Positions 1 through 8,290 of a stretch of DNA of 36,078 nt are shown piece by piece. Each line of letters starts with the position of its first letter. The first letter of the stretch is position 1. A model generated the notes under the pieces. That model was given only the letters and a program-made list of their open reading frames with translations. It had not been told where the DNA came from and did no database searches. Position numbers and translations under genes: made by a program. Origin of the DNA: Achromobacter pulmonis (GTDB lineage Bacteria; Pseudomonadota; Gammaproteobacteria; Burkholderiales; Burkholderiaceae_B); NCBI RefSeq assembly GCF_002885955.2, contig NZ_POQS01000017.1:1-36078 (forward strand), in the 5' to 3' direction.

Positions 1-81
1 ATGTGTTCGCCGGGCGCTTACGCCCAATTCCTCCTGGCTGATCCCGATCTGACTGACTTGTGCCCAGGAGGTGTGTTTTGA
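1..81 (+). CDS. Possible C-terminal end of a gene entering from outside the window
   Basis: Frame 1 is open from the first base to a TGA at 79-81 and ends in ...ADPDLTDLCPGGVF. Codon use is GC3-rich like real genes nearby, but only 26 codons are visible and I do not recognise a family. The stop overlaps a possible downstream TTG start at 78, an arrangement typical of translational coupling. The window starts with ATG, which may be chance. Confidence 0.25.
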   Translation: MCSPGAYAQFLLADPDLTDLCPGGVF

Positions 82-233
82 CCGCGCTTGGACTGCCACT
101 ACTCGAGCAAGGAGATGCCGAAGCCGTAACTCAGGTTCGTCACTGCTGTATTGGAGCAGCGCCTCGGCAATGCCGCCCAGAAAGCGCATCCGCCATAAGC
201 GAACACTTGATTCCGATTGTCAGAACCACTTGA
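78..233 (+). CDS. Possible small ORF, 51 aa, unknown
   Basis: A TTG at 78 overlaps the preceding stop (TTGA) and is preceded by a strong AGGAGG Shine-Dalgarno sequence at 66-71 with 6-base spacing. The 51-codon frame reads TALGLPLLEQGDAEAV... and ends at TGA 231-233. No family is recognised and no membrane segment or signal peptide is visible. The ribosome-binding site is the main support. It could also be the start of a longer gene that has been frameshifted, since the next stretch is decayed. Confidence 0.25.
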   Translation: MTALGLPLLEQGDAEAVTQVRHCCIGAAPRQCRPESASAISEHLIPIVRTT

Positions 234-282
234 ACCGACATTGATAATGCGCCGTAAAATCAGCAACTTGAAAAATGCCTCA

Positions 283-605
283 CTTGAGGCTCAATTGTTG
301 GCGCGGAGCGCCTGGTGTGGATCCGTGAAATGGTGCACGGGCTGTATCGGCCAGTCTGGGCGCAAGCACGTTTGGCGGATGGGCGTCGGGTTTCGGTCAT
401 CGCTTTCGTCGCCGAAACGACGCACCCCCAATATCGTGCGACAGATGAACTCAACGCGGTTGCCGCCGATGTCGCCATGGCAAGCGGCCCACTCGGGAGT
501 AATCGTGAATATTTGACTCGTCTGGACGACGCGCTCGCCCGCTGGGGGATCCACGACCCACATGTGAGCGACCTTGTGCAGCGGGTCAAGGTGCGAGTTT
601 GGTAA
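283..605 (+). pseudogene. chaC: chaC-type gamma-glutamylcyclotransferase, 3' remnant
   Basis: The frame from 288 to 605 gives ...ERLVWIREMVHGLYRPVW..., then ...VIAFVAETTHPQYRATD and ...ASGPLGSNREYLTRLD, ending ...VSDLVQRVKVRVW. This matches the C-terminal half of ChaC proteins, which cleave glutathione to 5-oxoproline and Cys-Gly in the cytoplasm: the WxREM-G-Y-PxW block, the AFV block with H-x-x-Y, and the ASGPLG-x-N-x-x-YL block. An in-frame TGA at 285-287 closes the frame, and the upstream residues SLEAQL (which resemble the ChaC segment before WKREM) lie in another frame, so a frameshift separates them. The N-terminal half with the glycine-rich YGSLMW motif was not found. A non-functional remnant is the most likely reading. 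Confidence 0.6.
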
Positions 606-876
606 CGGAATGCCAAAAACCACGCGAACTCGGCAATGGGCTGCCAAGCCACCCGCTTAACAAAGCCCCAAGCGCAACCCGATTTCACAGCCGATTGGGC
701 ATACTTCCATGCGTTCTGTCGCGACGTTCGAATTCTTCGGACGACTGTTGATGTGCAGCGCGCCAATCGCATCAACAGTCCTGTCTGGGCCGGCTGCCGG
801 AAGGCATCGGTCTAGGCGTGGAGGTCGACTTCGGGACAAAGACGTTCTATCAGTCGCCTCCTCGCGCCTAGATCGG
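606..876. other. Non-coding or decayed interval, no gene assigned
   Basis: Between the chaC remnant and the CoA-transferase stop there are only short overlapping frames on both strands. One plus-strand frame (612-815, about 68 codons, ...RILRTTVDVQRANRINSPVW...) has fairly protein-like composition, but no start, ribosome site or recognisable family. It may be another gene remnant. No RNA gene or terminator is obvious. Confidence 0.4.
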
Positions 877-1515
877 CTATCCTAGTGCAAACACCAGGCG
901 AGGCTCCGACTTTTCCTGCAATGCCTCGCGCGTAACGCCGGGCGCCAGCTCTTTTACAACCAGCCCTTCGTCGGTGATGTCCATCACCGCCAGGTCGGAA
1001 ATGATCCTGTGCACCACGCTACGACCGGTCAGCGGCAAAGAGCACTGATCCAGAATTTTCATCGCACCGTCACGCGTGTTGTGTTCCATGAGCACAATGA
1101 CCCGGCGCGCGCCACCAACAAGATCCATGGCCCCGCCCATGCCTTTGACCATCTTGCCGGGGATCATCCAGTTTGCAAGGTCTCCCTGCGCGCTGACCTG
1201 CATGGCTCCCAGGATCGTAAGGTCCATATGGCCGCCTCGGATCATGGCGAACGACATGGAAGACGAACAGATGGATGCGCCAGGCGCTGTTGTCACCGTC
1301 TGCTTGGCCGCGTCGATAAGGTCCGGGTCGATTTCGTCCTCATAAGGGGGCGGCCCGATGCCGATCAGTCCGTTTTCGGACTGCAACCATACTTGCATGC
1401 CGTCAGGCACGTATTGCACCACTTTCGTGGGTAAGCCTATTCCCAGATTCACGTAGTCGCCGTCGTGCAGTTCCTGTGCGGCGCGCGCTGCCATTTGGTC
1501 ATGTGTCCAAGCCAT
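877..1515 (-). CDS. 3-oxoacid CoA-transferase, subunit B
   Basis: This 212-aa protein is the beta subunit of a family I CoA-transferase (succinyl-CoA:3-oxoacid or related), which moves CoA from a donor thioester to a carboxylate through a glutamyl-CoA intermediate. The N-terminal NLGIGLPT motif (residues 23-30) and the catalytic-loop SENGLIGIG with Glu47 as probable nucleophile are intact, as is GGHMDLTILGAMQVS in the middle. Length fits the family (about 210-220 aa). The start is supported by AAGGAG eight bases upstream. It lies 12 bases downstream of the A subunit, so the two form one transcription unit controlled by the adjacent LysR. The true acceptor acid cannot be read from sequence; the operon context suggests the acid imported by the neighbouring ABC system. 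Confidence 0.9.
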   Translation of the reverse strand: MAWTHDQMAARAAQELHDGDYVNLGIGLPTKVVQYVPDGMQVWLQSENGLIGIGPPPYEDEIDPDLIDAAKQTVTTAPGASICSSSMSFAMIRGGHMDLTILGAMQVSAQGDLANWMIPGKMVKGMGGAMDLVGGARRVIVLMEHNTRDGAMKILDQCSLPLTGRSVVHRIISDLAVMDITDEGLVVKELAPGVTREALQEKSEPRLVFALG

Positions 1516-1527
1516 CGCAAATTCTCC

Positions 1528-2232
1528 TTACTGCGGCCGTGAACGGAAACTCTTGCGCTCGATGCGCTTTTCCGGGTTGGGTACGACGACGATACGATCG
1601 ACGAAGATTCCTGGCAGATGCACATCGTCAGGATCGATCTCGCCCTCTTCCACCAGTTCTTCCACTTCGGCGATCGTCACCGCTCCCGCCATTGCCACGT
1701 CGGGATTGAAGTTTCGAGCTGTGCGTGCAAAGACAAGGTTGCCTGCTCGATCTGCACGCTTTGCTTTCACCAGCGAGACATCCGGCCGGAGCGCCAACTC
1801 CATGATGTAGGTCTGGCCACCGAACTGCCTGGTCTCTTTGCCTTCCTCGACGACAGTGCCGACGCCAGTCCTGGTGAAAAACGCGGGAATTCCGGCGCCG
1901 CCTGCGCGCAAACGCTCCGCAAGCGTCCCTTGAGGGTTGAACTCCAGCTCCAGTTCGCCACTCAAGTACTGTCTTTCGAATTCCTTGTTCTCGCCAACGT
2001 ACGACGCGATCATGCGCTTCACCTGGCGCGACTGCAGTAGTAGCCCCAGACCGAAGTCATCAACGCCAGCGTTGTTGCTGATGCAAGTCAGATTGCCGAC
2101 GCCGCTGTCACGCATCCCTTCTATCAATGCTGAAGGAATGCCGCACAGGCCGAAACCCCCGACAGCTATCGTTTGGCCGTTCGTGATGACCCCGTCCAGG
2201 GCGTCGGCCACATCTCCATATATCTTTCTCAT
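1528..2232 (-). CDS. 3-oxoacid CoA-transferase, subunit A
   Basis: This 234-aa protein is the alpha subunit partner of the downstream B subunit. It has the family I signature near the N terminus (GGFGLCGIP, residues 25-33) and the SNNAG block (residues 52-56) followed by GLGLLL. Length is normal for AtoD/ScoA-type subunits. The ATG at 2232 has only a weak purine stretch upstream. The gene is first in a two-gene operon, and a TGTGC-N6-GCACA dyad lies about 95 bases upstream at 2327-2342. Substrate is unassigned; in this island it would provide ligase-independent CoA activation of an acid. Confidence 0.9.
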   Translation of the reverse strand: MRKIYGDVADALDGVITNGQTIAVGGFGLCGIPSALIEGMRDSGVGNLTCISNNAGVDDFGLGLLLQSRQVKRMIASYVGENKEFERQYLSGELELEFNPQGTLAERLRAGGAGIPAFFTRTGVGTVVEEGKETRQFGGQTYIMELALRPDVSLVKAKRADRAGNLVFARTARNFNPDVAMAGAVTIAEVEELVEEGEIDPDDVHLPGIFVDRIVVVPNPEKRIERKSFRSRPQ

Positions 2233-2326
2233 TCTCTAACCGAAGTAAATGGGGTTGAGTGGGTGGTAACCCCCCAGATACTAGGGATTCGATGCGGCCG
2301 GAACAATGGATTTGCCGCAACCTTAT

Positions 2327-2342
2327 TGTGCAATTCTGCACA
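2327..2342. promoter_or_regulatory. Candidate LysR operator upstream of the CoA-transferase genes
   Basis: The 16-base dyad TGTGC-AATTCT-GCACA lies between the lysR stop and the CoA-transferase A start. The same arms with the same 6-base spacer occur just upstream of lysR at 3263-3278, which makes this a good candidate for the site bound by the local regulator. Binding itself is inference. Confidence 0.55.
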
Positions 2343-2346
2343 GCGA

Positions 2347-3255
2347 TCAAGCGGACGGGTGGAACAGCTCCGGCTGCGATTCGACCTGTTCACGGATAAA
2401 TCGCCAAGCGAACTGGTAGCGTTTGATCCGCAGCAGATCTTCGGGCGCCGCAATCCATAAGCTCCGCGTAATGAGGGGCTTATCAGGAAAAACGCTGATG
2501 AGGTCGCCGCTATTCACGTTTGCGACATAGGGCGTAAGCAAGACAAGCCCCAGCCCAGCCGCTGCGGCCGAGCGCTGTGCAAGCACGCTGTTCGAGCTGA
2601 AACATCGATTCGGTTCCAGGACGAGCTCTTCAAGCACGCGATAGCGCTCACTGACCGAACCATCATGGATGTAGTCCAGGAAATCGTGCTGAGCGACGTC
2701 GCTGAGTTCACGTATTGGAGGATGGGCGTCCCGGTAGGCAGGAGAGCAATAAAGGAAGTAGTCGATCTGCGCCAGCTTCGCGACCTTGTATCGCCCCATC
2801 TGCGGCGGATCAAGCGTCACCAGGATTTCGACTTCCCTGGTCACAAGGCTGGGGAATTGGGGCTGGGCCATCAGTTCAATGCGCAGTCCGGGATGTTTCT
2901 GGCGCAACTGCGCCATCCCCGGGGCAAGCACGTGGATACCAAATGCTTCCGGTGTTCCAACGCGAACATTGCCTTTGATGAAGTCGGCCGCCTCCAGGCT
3001 TTCTTCCACAGCGGCCAACAGCGCGCTTTCCATTTTTTCCGCGTGAGGAATCAGCGCATGGCCAGCATCGGTCAGCGAATAGCCGCTGCGGCGTCGGTCA
3101 AACAAGACCACGCGCAAGGTCGCTTCCAGCCGGTCGATCCGCCGCGAAACAGTGGAGTGCTCGATCCCGAGCTTCTCCCCCGCATCGGAGATCGTGCCCA
3201 GCCGTGCGACAGCCAGAAAAACTTTGAGGTCGTTCCATTCGGGGTGCGTATCCAT
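2347..3255 (-). CDS. LysR-family transcriptional regulator
   Basis: A 302-aa protein, normal length for the family. Residues 7-66 form the winged helix-turn-helix (WNDLKVFLAVARLGTISDAG, then STVSRRIDRLE). Residues from about 90 onward form the effector-binding domain. It sits between the CoA-transferase pair (same strand, downstream) and the divergent crotonase/ABC operon, the classical position for a LysR that controls both flanks. Matching TGTGC-N6-GCACA dyads lie upstream of its own start and upstream of the CoA-transferase genes, suggesting autoregulation plus target control. The inducer is likely an intermediate of the encoded pathway, but nothing in the sequence identifies it. Confidence 0.92.
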   Translation of the reverse strand: MDTHPEWNDLKVFLAVARLGTISDAGEKLGIEHSTVSRRIDRLEATLRVVLFDRRRSGYSLTDAGHALIPHAEKMESALLAAVEESLEAADFIKGNVRVGTPEAFGIHVLAPGMAQLRQKHPGLRIELMAQPQFPSLVTREVEILVTLDPPQMGRYKVAKLAQIDYFLYCSPAYRDAHPPIRELSDVAQHDFLDYIHDGSVSERYRVLEELVLEPNRCFSSNSVLAQRSAAAAGLGLVLLTPYVANVNSGDLISVFPDKPLITRSLWIAAPEDLLRIKRYQFAWRFIREQVESQPELFHPSA

Positions 3256-3262
3256 GGCTCAT

Positions 3263-3278
3263 TGTGCATCAGCGCACA
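3263..3278. promoter_or_regulatory. Candidate LysR operator overlapping the lysR leader
   Basis: TGTGC-ATCAGC-GCACA, a perfect 5+5 dyad starting 8 bases upstream of the lysR ATG. Its arms and spacer length are identical to the dyad at 2327-2342. The position over the lysR leader would allow autorepression. Confidence 0.55.
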
Positions 3279-3311
3279 CTAAGGGTGCAACGGTGGTCTT
3301 TGATAAAGCAA

Positions 3312-3324
3312 GTGCGGATCGCAC
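3312..3324. promoter_or_regulatory. Second dyad in the lysR/crotonase divergent region
   Basis: GTGCG-GAT-CGCAC, a perfect dyad sharing the GTGC...GCAC core with the two other sites but with a spacer one base shorter between the GTGC and GCAC arms. It lies about 107 bases upstream of the crotonase start and about 57 upstream of lysR, so it may be the activation site for the divergent operon. Confidence 0.45.
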
Positions 3325-3430
3325 AATTGCGCCAGCAGTTACGCAGAAAGGCACGCGTCATATCGGCGCAGAAGAACGCGGACGGCCGACAAACGGCCGC
3401 CCAATCACGTACCTGAAGTTGGAGTCGAGG

Positions 3431-4246
3431 ATGACAGAAAACCTTCGTTATCAGAACTACACGGCGATTGAATTCGACCGTCCGCTTGACCGTGTTCTGC
3501 GCCTGACGCTGAACAACCCCGAGCGCATGAATTCCCTGGATTCCCGGGGGCACGCCGAACTGGCGGAGGTATGGCGCGAGATCGACACCGATCCCGAGGT
3601 CAGCGCCGTGATCATCCGCGGAGCCGGGCGTGCGTTCTCGGCTGGTGGTGATTTCCGCATGCTCGAAGAGATCAACGACGATTTCAAGGCCAGGGCCCGT
3701 GTCTGGCGAGAAGCCCGAGACCTGGTCTACAACATCATCAACTGTTCGAAACCTATCGTCTCCGCCATTCATGGCCCGGCGGTGGGCGCGGGTCTGGTGG
3801 CGGCTCTGCTGGCCGACATCTCGATTGCAGCGAAATCGGCCCGCATTGTGGACGGCCACACCAAGCTGGGCGTCGCCGCAGGCGACCATGCGGCCATCAT
3901 CTGGCCCTTGCTTTGCGGGATGGCCAAGGCCAAATACCACCTGATGTTGTGCGAACCCGTGAGCGGCGCGCAGGCCGAAGCGCTGGGTCTCGTGTCGTTG
4001 TGCGTTGAGGACGACGCGCTTCAAGACAAAGCCCTTGAGATCGCCGGGAAGCTCGCGGCAGGCGCGCCGGGTGCGATGCGGTGGACCAAGTACGCCCTGA
4101 ACAATTGGCTGCGTCAGGCCGGACCCATTTTCGATACCTCGCTGGCGCTGGAGTTCATGGGCTTCGGAAGCCCCGAGGCGCGGGAGGGAGTGAGCGCATT
4201 GCAAGAGCGCCGCGCTCCCCGGTTCGACCTGGACCTGGGTGTCTAG
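3431..4246 (+). CDS. Enoyl-CoA hydratase/isomerase (crotonase) family protein
   Basis: The ATG at 3431 is chosen because GGAG lies 6 bases upstream and the protein (271 aa) then has normal crotonase length; the open frame extends further upstream without support. The oxyanion-hole blocks are present: GAGRAFSAGGDFRML and then AIHGPAVGAGL. The active-site helix reads HTKLGVAAGDHAAIIWP, the AGD-type variant in which Asp replaces the second catalytic Glu of classical hydratases, so the reaction may be hydration, isomerisation or hydrolysis of an acyl-CoA. It is the first gene of the plus-strand operon, followed after 14 bases by a dehydrogenase. Confidence 0.88.
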   Translation: MTENLRYQNYTAIEFDRPLDRVLRLTLNNPERMNSLDSRGHAELAEVWREIDTDPEVSAVIIRGAGRAFSAGGDFRMLEEINDDFKARARVWREARDLVYNIINCSKPIVSAIHGPAVGAGLVAALLADISIAAKSARIVDGHTKLGVAAGDHAAIIWPLLCGMAKAKYHLMLCEPVSGAQAEALGLVSLCVEDDALQDKALEIAGKLAAGAPGAMRWTKYALNNWLRQAGPIFDTSLALEFMGFGSPEAREGVSALQERRAPRFDLDLGV

Positions 4247-4260
4247 GCGGAGCAGCGCTC

Positions 4261-5151
4261 ATGAAATCCATCAAAACAGTCGCCTTCATCGGCGCCGGCA
4301 ACATGGGTGCGCCAATGGCGCGCTGCGTTCGGCGTGGAGGTTTTGACCTCATCATCTGCGACCGCAGTGCCGCCGTACGCGAGAGCTTTGCCCGTGAAGG
4401 CGTCGCCACAACTTCTGAAGTGAAGGATTGCGCTGGAGCGGACGCGATCATTGTGCTGCTCGCCAATGACGCTCAAATTACAGACGCCCTGCTTGGCGAC
4501 GGCGGACTGGTTCACGCCATTCCCAGCGGCCACCAGCCCATCGTGTGCATGATGAGCACCACGCTGCCCGCTACCCTGCGCACGCTGGAGGCGCCGCTCG
4601 CTGTAGCCGGCGCCCACCTGCTCGACGCGCCGGTGAGCGGCGGCGTCGTGGGCGCACAAGAAGGAACGCTCACGATCATGGTGGGCGGAGCCGTATCCGA
4701 CGCCGAACTGGCCAGGCCATTGATGCAGGCTATGGGTAGCCGAATTTTCCACTGCGGCGCGTTGGGATCTGCGCAGGTCGCCAAGATCATCAACAACATG
4801 GTCTGCGTGGCAAATATCTATTTGACCGCTGAAGCCATCGAACTGGCTCAGGCGCATGGCGTTTCCCTTGAGAGCTTCGCGCCCATCCTGGACGTCAGTA
4901 CCGGAAGGAACTTTCTGACTGCCAACGCGGCCCTGGGCCGCGCGCAATTCCGCGCGTGGTCGCCGACGGAAGACGCCTACCCGGACATCCACCGAATCGT
5001 CGCGAAGGATCTGCACCTGGCCTTGGCACTGAGCGAGCAGGCAGGCATTGCGCCCGGACTGCTCAAGCCGGTGTCGAGTTACGTGGACAACCACGGCCCC
5101 AACGAAGCCACGCGCTGGACCAGCGCCGGACGTACACCTCAGTCGGGCTAA
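4261..5151 (+). CDS. 3-hydroxyisobutyrate dehydrogenase-like NAD(P)-dependent oxidoreductase
   Basis: A 296-aa beta-hydroxyacid dehydrogenase. The N-terminal Rossmann motif GAGNMGAPMA (residues 12-21), the substrate-binding block DAPVSGGVVGAQEGTLTIM, and the GSAQVAKIINNM segment carrying the catalytic Lys and the Asn pair are intact. Family members oxidise 3-hydroxyisobutyrate, tartronate semialdehyde or related 2- and 3-hydroxyacids. The start at 4261 is taken because it directly precedes the Rossmann fold and lies 14 bases after the preceding stop; the frame is open upstream over the end of the previous gene. The exact substrate is unknown; the neighbouring hydratase suggests a hydroxyacid formed from its product. 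Confidence 0.88.
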   Translation: MKSIKTVAFIGAGNMGAPMARCVRRGGFDLIICDRSAAVRESFAREGVATTSEVKDCAGADAIIVLLANDAQITDALLGDGGLVHAIPSGHQPIVCMMSTTLPATLRTLEAPLAVAGAHLLDAPVSGGVVGAQEGTLTIMVGGAVSDAELARPLMQAMGSRIFHCGALGSAQVAKIINNMVCVANIYLTAEAIELAQAHGVSLESFAPILDVSTGRNFLTANAALGRAQFRAWSPTEDAYPDIHRIVAKDLHLALALSEQAGIAPGLLKPVSSYVDNHGPNEATRWTSAGRTPQSG

Positions 5152-5224
5152 AGACATACCGGGAATCCGGTAAAAGCCGGCACGCGCCGGGAATCACTAC
5201 ACCTATAAATACGGAGAAGACAAG

Positions 5225-6433
5225 ATGAAGAACCTCAACTGCGTTCTTACGGCTGTGACTTTGGCGACGGCGTCGCTCACGTCCGGCGCCGCATTCGGAC
5301 AGGACACCAAGACCTTGATATTGGGCGTATCCGCGCCGATGTCAGGCGCCGCTGCAACGTGGGGGCTTGGACAGGAATGGACCGCCAAGCAGGCCGCCAA
5401 GGAAATCAATGACGCCGGCGGCGTGAAGATCGGCGGCACCACCTATAAATTTGAAGTCCGTGCCTACGACAACAAATACAACGCCGCGGAAGGGACCAAG
5501 GTCGCGCAGAACATCGTGAATCGCGACAAATCCCGCTACGTGGTCGGCAGCATCGGCACCGCGCCGATTCTGGCTTTGCAGTCGCTCACCGAGCGGAACC
5601 AGGTCATTCTGTTCACCTCGGCCTGGGGCAAGACCGTCAAGGGACCAACCAAGCCCTACACCTTGACCCAATCGACCACGCCGTTCGAAATCCTGGAACC
5701 CCTGTATGCCTACGTAAAGGCCAAACACGGCTCCATCAAGACCGTTGCCATGCTCAATCCCAACGACGCGACCGGCAAGGAGACCGAACCGGTCGCCCAG
5801 AAGGCTTGGGAAAAGCTTGGCGTGAAGGTGGTGTCAGTCAACTGGTACGAACGCGGCACCACGCAATTCCAGCCCATTGCGCAAAAACTCGCGGCGGTGA
5901 TGCCGGACGTCATTGACCTGGGCGTTGCTCCCCCGGCCGATGCAGGCGTGCTCTTCCGCGAACTGGCCGTACTCGGATGGGACGGTGTCAAGGTTCAGCC
6001 GGTGGGCACGGGGGCAGCGCAGCTCGTGGACATTGGCGGTCAAGCAGCTAACGGGGTGTACATGGGCTTTTCGGGCGATTACGCCGGACAGCAGGCAACC
6101 AGCAAGCAACGTGAGCTCAACGAAGGCATGAAAAAGGCCGTCGGGGAATCACTCAACCCGCTGCAGCTCGCACCCTACGACTCTGTGTACGCCCTCAAGG
6201 CGGGCATGGAAGCCGCGCAAAGCATCGAACCTGCCGAGATTCTGAAGGTCATGCCCAAGATCGTCTTTGACACGTCGTACGGCAAGACGGCGTTCGGTGG
6301 CGAGGCGACCTACGGTTCGCCTCAGCAGATGCTCATCCCGGTCATGATCACGCAGATTCAAGACGGAAAGCTCGTGGAAGTTGAGCGCGTGGTGCCGGAA
6401 GAGCTGCAAAAGCGCCTGGCGCAAGGCAAGTAA
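5225..6433 (+). CDS. ABC transporter periplasmic binding protein, branched-chain amino acid type
   Basis: A 402-aa type I periplasmic binding protein. The N terminus (about residues 1-25, MKN..., hydrophobic core, ...GAAFGQ) is a Sec signal peptide. The mature protein begins TKTLILGVSAPMSGAAATWG, the classic LivJ-like first strand and ligand loop, and continues with VAQNIVNRDKSRYVVGSIGT. GGAG lies upstream of the ATG. It is followed by two permeases and two ATPases, so it delivers ligand to a complete high-affinity importer. In Bordetella-like bacteria this family often binds aromatic or aliphatic carboxylates as well as amino acids, and the catabolic context makes a carboxylate more likely than leucine. 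Confidence 0.92.
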   Translation: MKNLNCVLTAVTLATASLTSGAAFGQDTKTLILGVSAPMSGAAATWGLGQEWTAKQAAKEINDAGGVKIGGTTYKFEVRAYDNKYNAAEGTKVAQNIVNRDKSRYVVGSIGTAPILALQSLTERNQVILFTSAWGKTVKGPTKPYTLTQSTTPFEILEPLYAYVKAKHGSIKTVAMLNPNDATGKETEPVAQKAWEKLGVKVVSVNWYERGTTQFQPIAQKLAAVMPDVIDLGVAPPADAGVLFRELAVLGWDGVKVQPVGTGAAQLVDIGGQAANGVYMGFSGDYAGQQATSKQRELNEGMKKAVGESLNPLQLAPYDSVYALKAGMEAAQSIEPAEILKVMPKIVFDTSYGKTAFGGEATYGSPQQMLIPVMITQIQDGKLVEVERVVPEELQKRLAQGK

Positions 6434-6470
6434 TCAGAACGCTGGACGGCGATAAGTCGGGGGAGACAAG

Positions 6471-7346
6471 TTGGACGTTTACATGCAATTAATCATGAAC
6501 AGTATGCAGATCGCCGCGGCGTACATCCTGTTCTCGTTGGGCTTGACGCTGATCTTCGGCGTCATGCGAATCGTCAACTTCGCACACGGAGAGTTCTTTA
6601 CGCTGCCGCTGCTGGTGATGGGAGTGACAGTCCCGTTCCTGATCAGCGAGCAGTTGCCGCTTTTTGCGTCCTATGCGCTGAGCGGAGTGCTTGGGATCGC
6701 CTTGACGCTGCTACTGGGGGGGGTGATCTACAAGTTCGCCCTCCAGCGGTTCCAGCGCGACATGACCGGCTCCTTTGTGGTGTCGGTCGGCCTCTCGCTG
6801 TTGCTGCAAGGCATATTCCTGGAATCCTTCGGCGGCGTTCCCAACAAGCTCCCCGCGCTGGTCGAAGGAACGGTGAACATCATGGGCGCCTACATCACCA
6901 TCCAGCGCCTGATCATCACCTGCTGCGCACTGCTGGTGGCCGCTCTCATGTGCTGGACCATCGCGTCAAGCCGTCTGGGAAAGGCACTGCGCGCGGTCTC
7001 GGAAGACCATGAGGCTGCGATGCTGCAGGGCATCCCGTACCGACGGATCGCCCTGGCCGGCTTTTTCATCGCGACCTCGCTCGCGGCGATCGCCGCAGTA
7101 CTGCTATCGCCCGTGACCGTTTCCAGCCCGATCATCGGCAGCGACTATCTCATCCGGGGTTTCATCGCGATCGTCATCGGCGGGCTGGGCAGCATACCCG
7201 GCGCAATCCTGGGCAGCCTGCTGATCGCCGTCATCGAAAGCCTGGGCGGCTACTACTTCGATCCCACCTGGGCCACGATCACGATGTTCGTCCTGACCAT
7301 GTTTGTACTTCTCGTTCGTCCGAAGGGAATTCTCGGCAATGGCTAA
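6471..7346 (+). CDS. livH: Branched-chain-type ABC transporter permease LivH
   Basis: A 291-aa polytopic inner-membrane protein with about eight hydrophobic segments, typical of LivH. The family motif NFAHGEF occurs near residues 37-43 and the EAA-like loop reads ALRAVSEDHEAAMLQGI. TTG at 6471 is preferred as start because a GGGGGAG ribosome site lies at proper distance; the next in-frame ATG at 6483 is too far from it. The 3' end overlaps the livM start by 8 bases, so translation is probably coupled. It forms the membrane channel with LivM. Confidence 0.92.
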   Translation: MDVYMQLIMNSMQIAAAYILFSLGLTLIFGVMRIVNFAHGEFFTLPLLVMGVTVPFLISEQLPLFASYALSGVLGIALTLLLGGVIYKFALQRFQRDMTGSFVVSVGLSLLLQGIFLESFGGVPNKLPALVEGTVNIMGAYITIQRLIITCCALLVAALMCWTIASSRLGKALRAVSEDHEAAMLQGIPYRRIALAGFFIATSLAAIAAVLLSPVTVSSPIIGSDYLIRGFIAIVIGGLGSIPGAILGSLLIAVIESLGGYYFDPTWATITMFVLTMFVLLVRPKGILGNG

Positions 7347-8283
7347 ATCGCTACTCACCCCTGCAATCGCCTCGGTCGGCCTGGTGGCGATCGCCGCCAG
7401 CCTGCTTCAGGGCGGCGGCCTGGCCGCCAGCCTGGTCCTGTGGCTGGCCGTCAACGTGCTGATTACCGCCAGCTTCCGCTTTGTCACCTTGATCGGTGAA
7501 CTGAATTTTGCCGTCGCCGGCTTTGTGGGCCTAGGCGCCTATATGGCGGGTGTCGGGAGCGTCACGTTCAACTGGCCCTTCCTGCTCACGCTGGTGGCAA
7601 GCGCAGTCTTCGCCGGCCTGATCAGCCTTGTGTTCGGCTACATCACGCTGCGCGCCAAGGGCCCCTATTTCATGCTGATCGGCTTCGCTTTCACCGAAGT
7701 GATCCGCATGATCTACACCAAGACCGAAGCCATCGGAGGGAGCTCCGGCATGGTGGGTATCTTTCCGCCGGCCTACCTGGACGGCTACTTGCCCGCCCTG
7801 GTCGTCGCCGTGGTGCTCGCACTGCTCTGGGCGCTCTGGTTCATCGAGAAATCCGATTTCGGCAAAGTCCTTGTGGCCATCCGCAATAACGACGCCATCG
7901 TCGAGACCGTCGGCATCAACGTGCATCTGACCAAGGTGCTGTGCCTGGGTGTTTCTTCGTTCGTTGCCGGCATTGCCGGTGCGCTACTGGCTTACTCGAA
8001 CAACGTCATCAGTCCGGGGGATTTTGGCTTCCTGCTGGCGGTATACGCGCTGGCCTATCTGAAGGTGGGCGGCGAATCCCACATCCTGGGCGCGGTCGTC
8101 GGCGCCATCGTTTTGACGCTGCTCGGCCAGTTCGCCCTGAGCTTCGGCCCCTACGAGCACATCTTCTACGGAGCCGCCATCGTGATCTCGGTGCTGCTGA
8201 TGCCGGGGGGCCTGATCGGCCTGGGCCGCCACCTCAACAAGCGCGCGCCTGGGCTGACTGCCGCGGCGAAGCCCCACGCCTGA
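7339..8283 (+). CDS. livM: Branched-chain-type ABC transporter permease LivM
   Basis: A 314-aa polytopic membrane protein when started at the ATG at 7339, which overlaps the livH stop; an upstream TTG at 7303 is open but lies deep inside livH. The family motif around GELNFAVAGFVGLGAYMAGV, the YFMLIGFAFTEVIRMIYT block and the cytoplasmic loop GKVLVAIRNNDAIVETVGI are all present. It pairs with LivH to form the translocation pore and receives energy from LivG and LivF encoded directly downstream (7-base gap). Confidence 0.92.
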   Translation: MAKSLLTPAIASVGLVAIAASLLQGGGLAASLVLWLAVNVLITASFRFVTLIGELNFAVAGFVGLGAYMAGVGSVTFNWPFLLTLVASAVFAGLISLVFGYITLRAKGPYFMLIGFAFTEVIRMIYTKTEAIGGSSGMVGIFPPAYLDGYLPALVVAVVLALLWALWFIEKSDFGKVLVAIRNNDAIVETVGINVHLTKVLCLGVSSFVAGIAGALLAYSNNVISPGDFGFLLAVYALAYLKVGGESHILGAVVGAIVLTLLGQFALSFGPYEHIFYGAAIVISVLLMPGGLIGLGRHLNKRAPGLTAAAKPHA

Positions 8284-8290
8284 GGTCTTC

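Noticed and set aside
260..775. 171-codon minus-strand frame over the chaC remnant
   Set aside because: It is the shadow of the plus-strand ChaC-like frame and continues into unassigned sequence with no family likeness.
3152..3430. Open-frame extension upstream of the first crotonase
   Set aside because: The extension crosses the lysR start and the operator region, has no ribosome site, and adds residues outside the crotonase fold; the ATG at 3431 with GGAG fits.
5158..5171. Short hairpin ACCGG-GAAT-CCGGT after the dehydrogenase gene
   Set aside because: Only five pairs and no T-run; not enough to call a terminator inside an apparently continuous operon.
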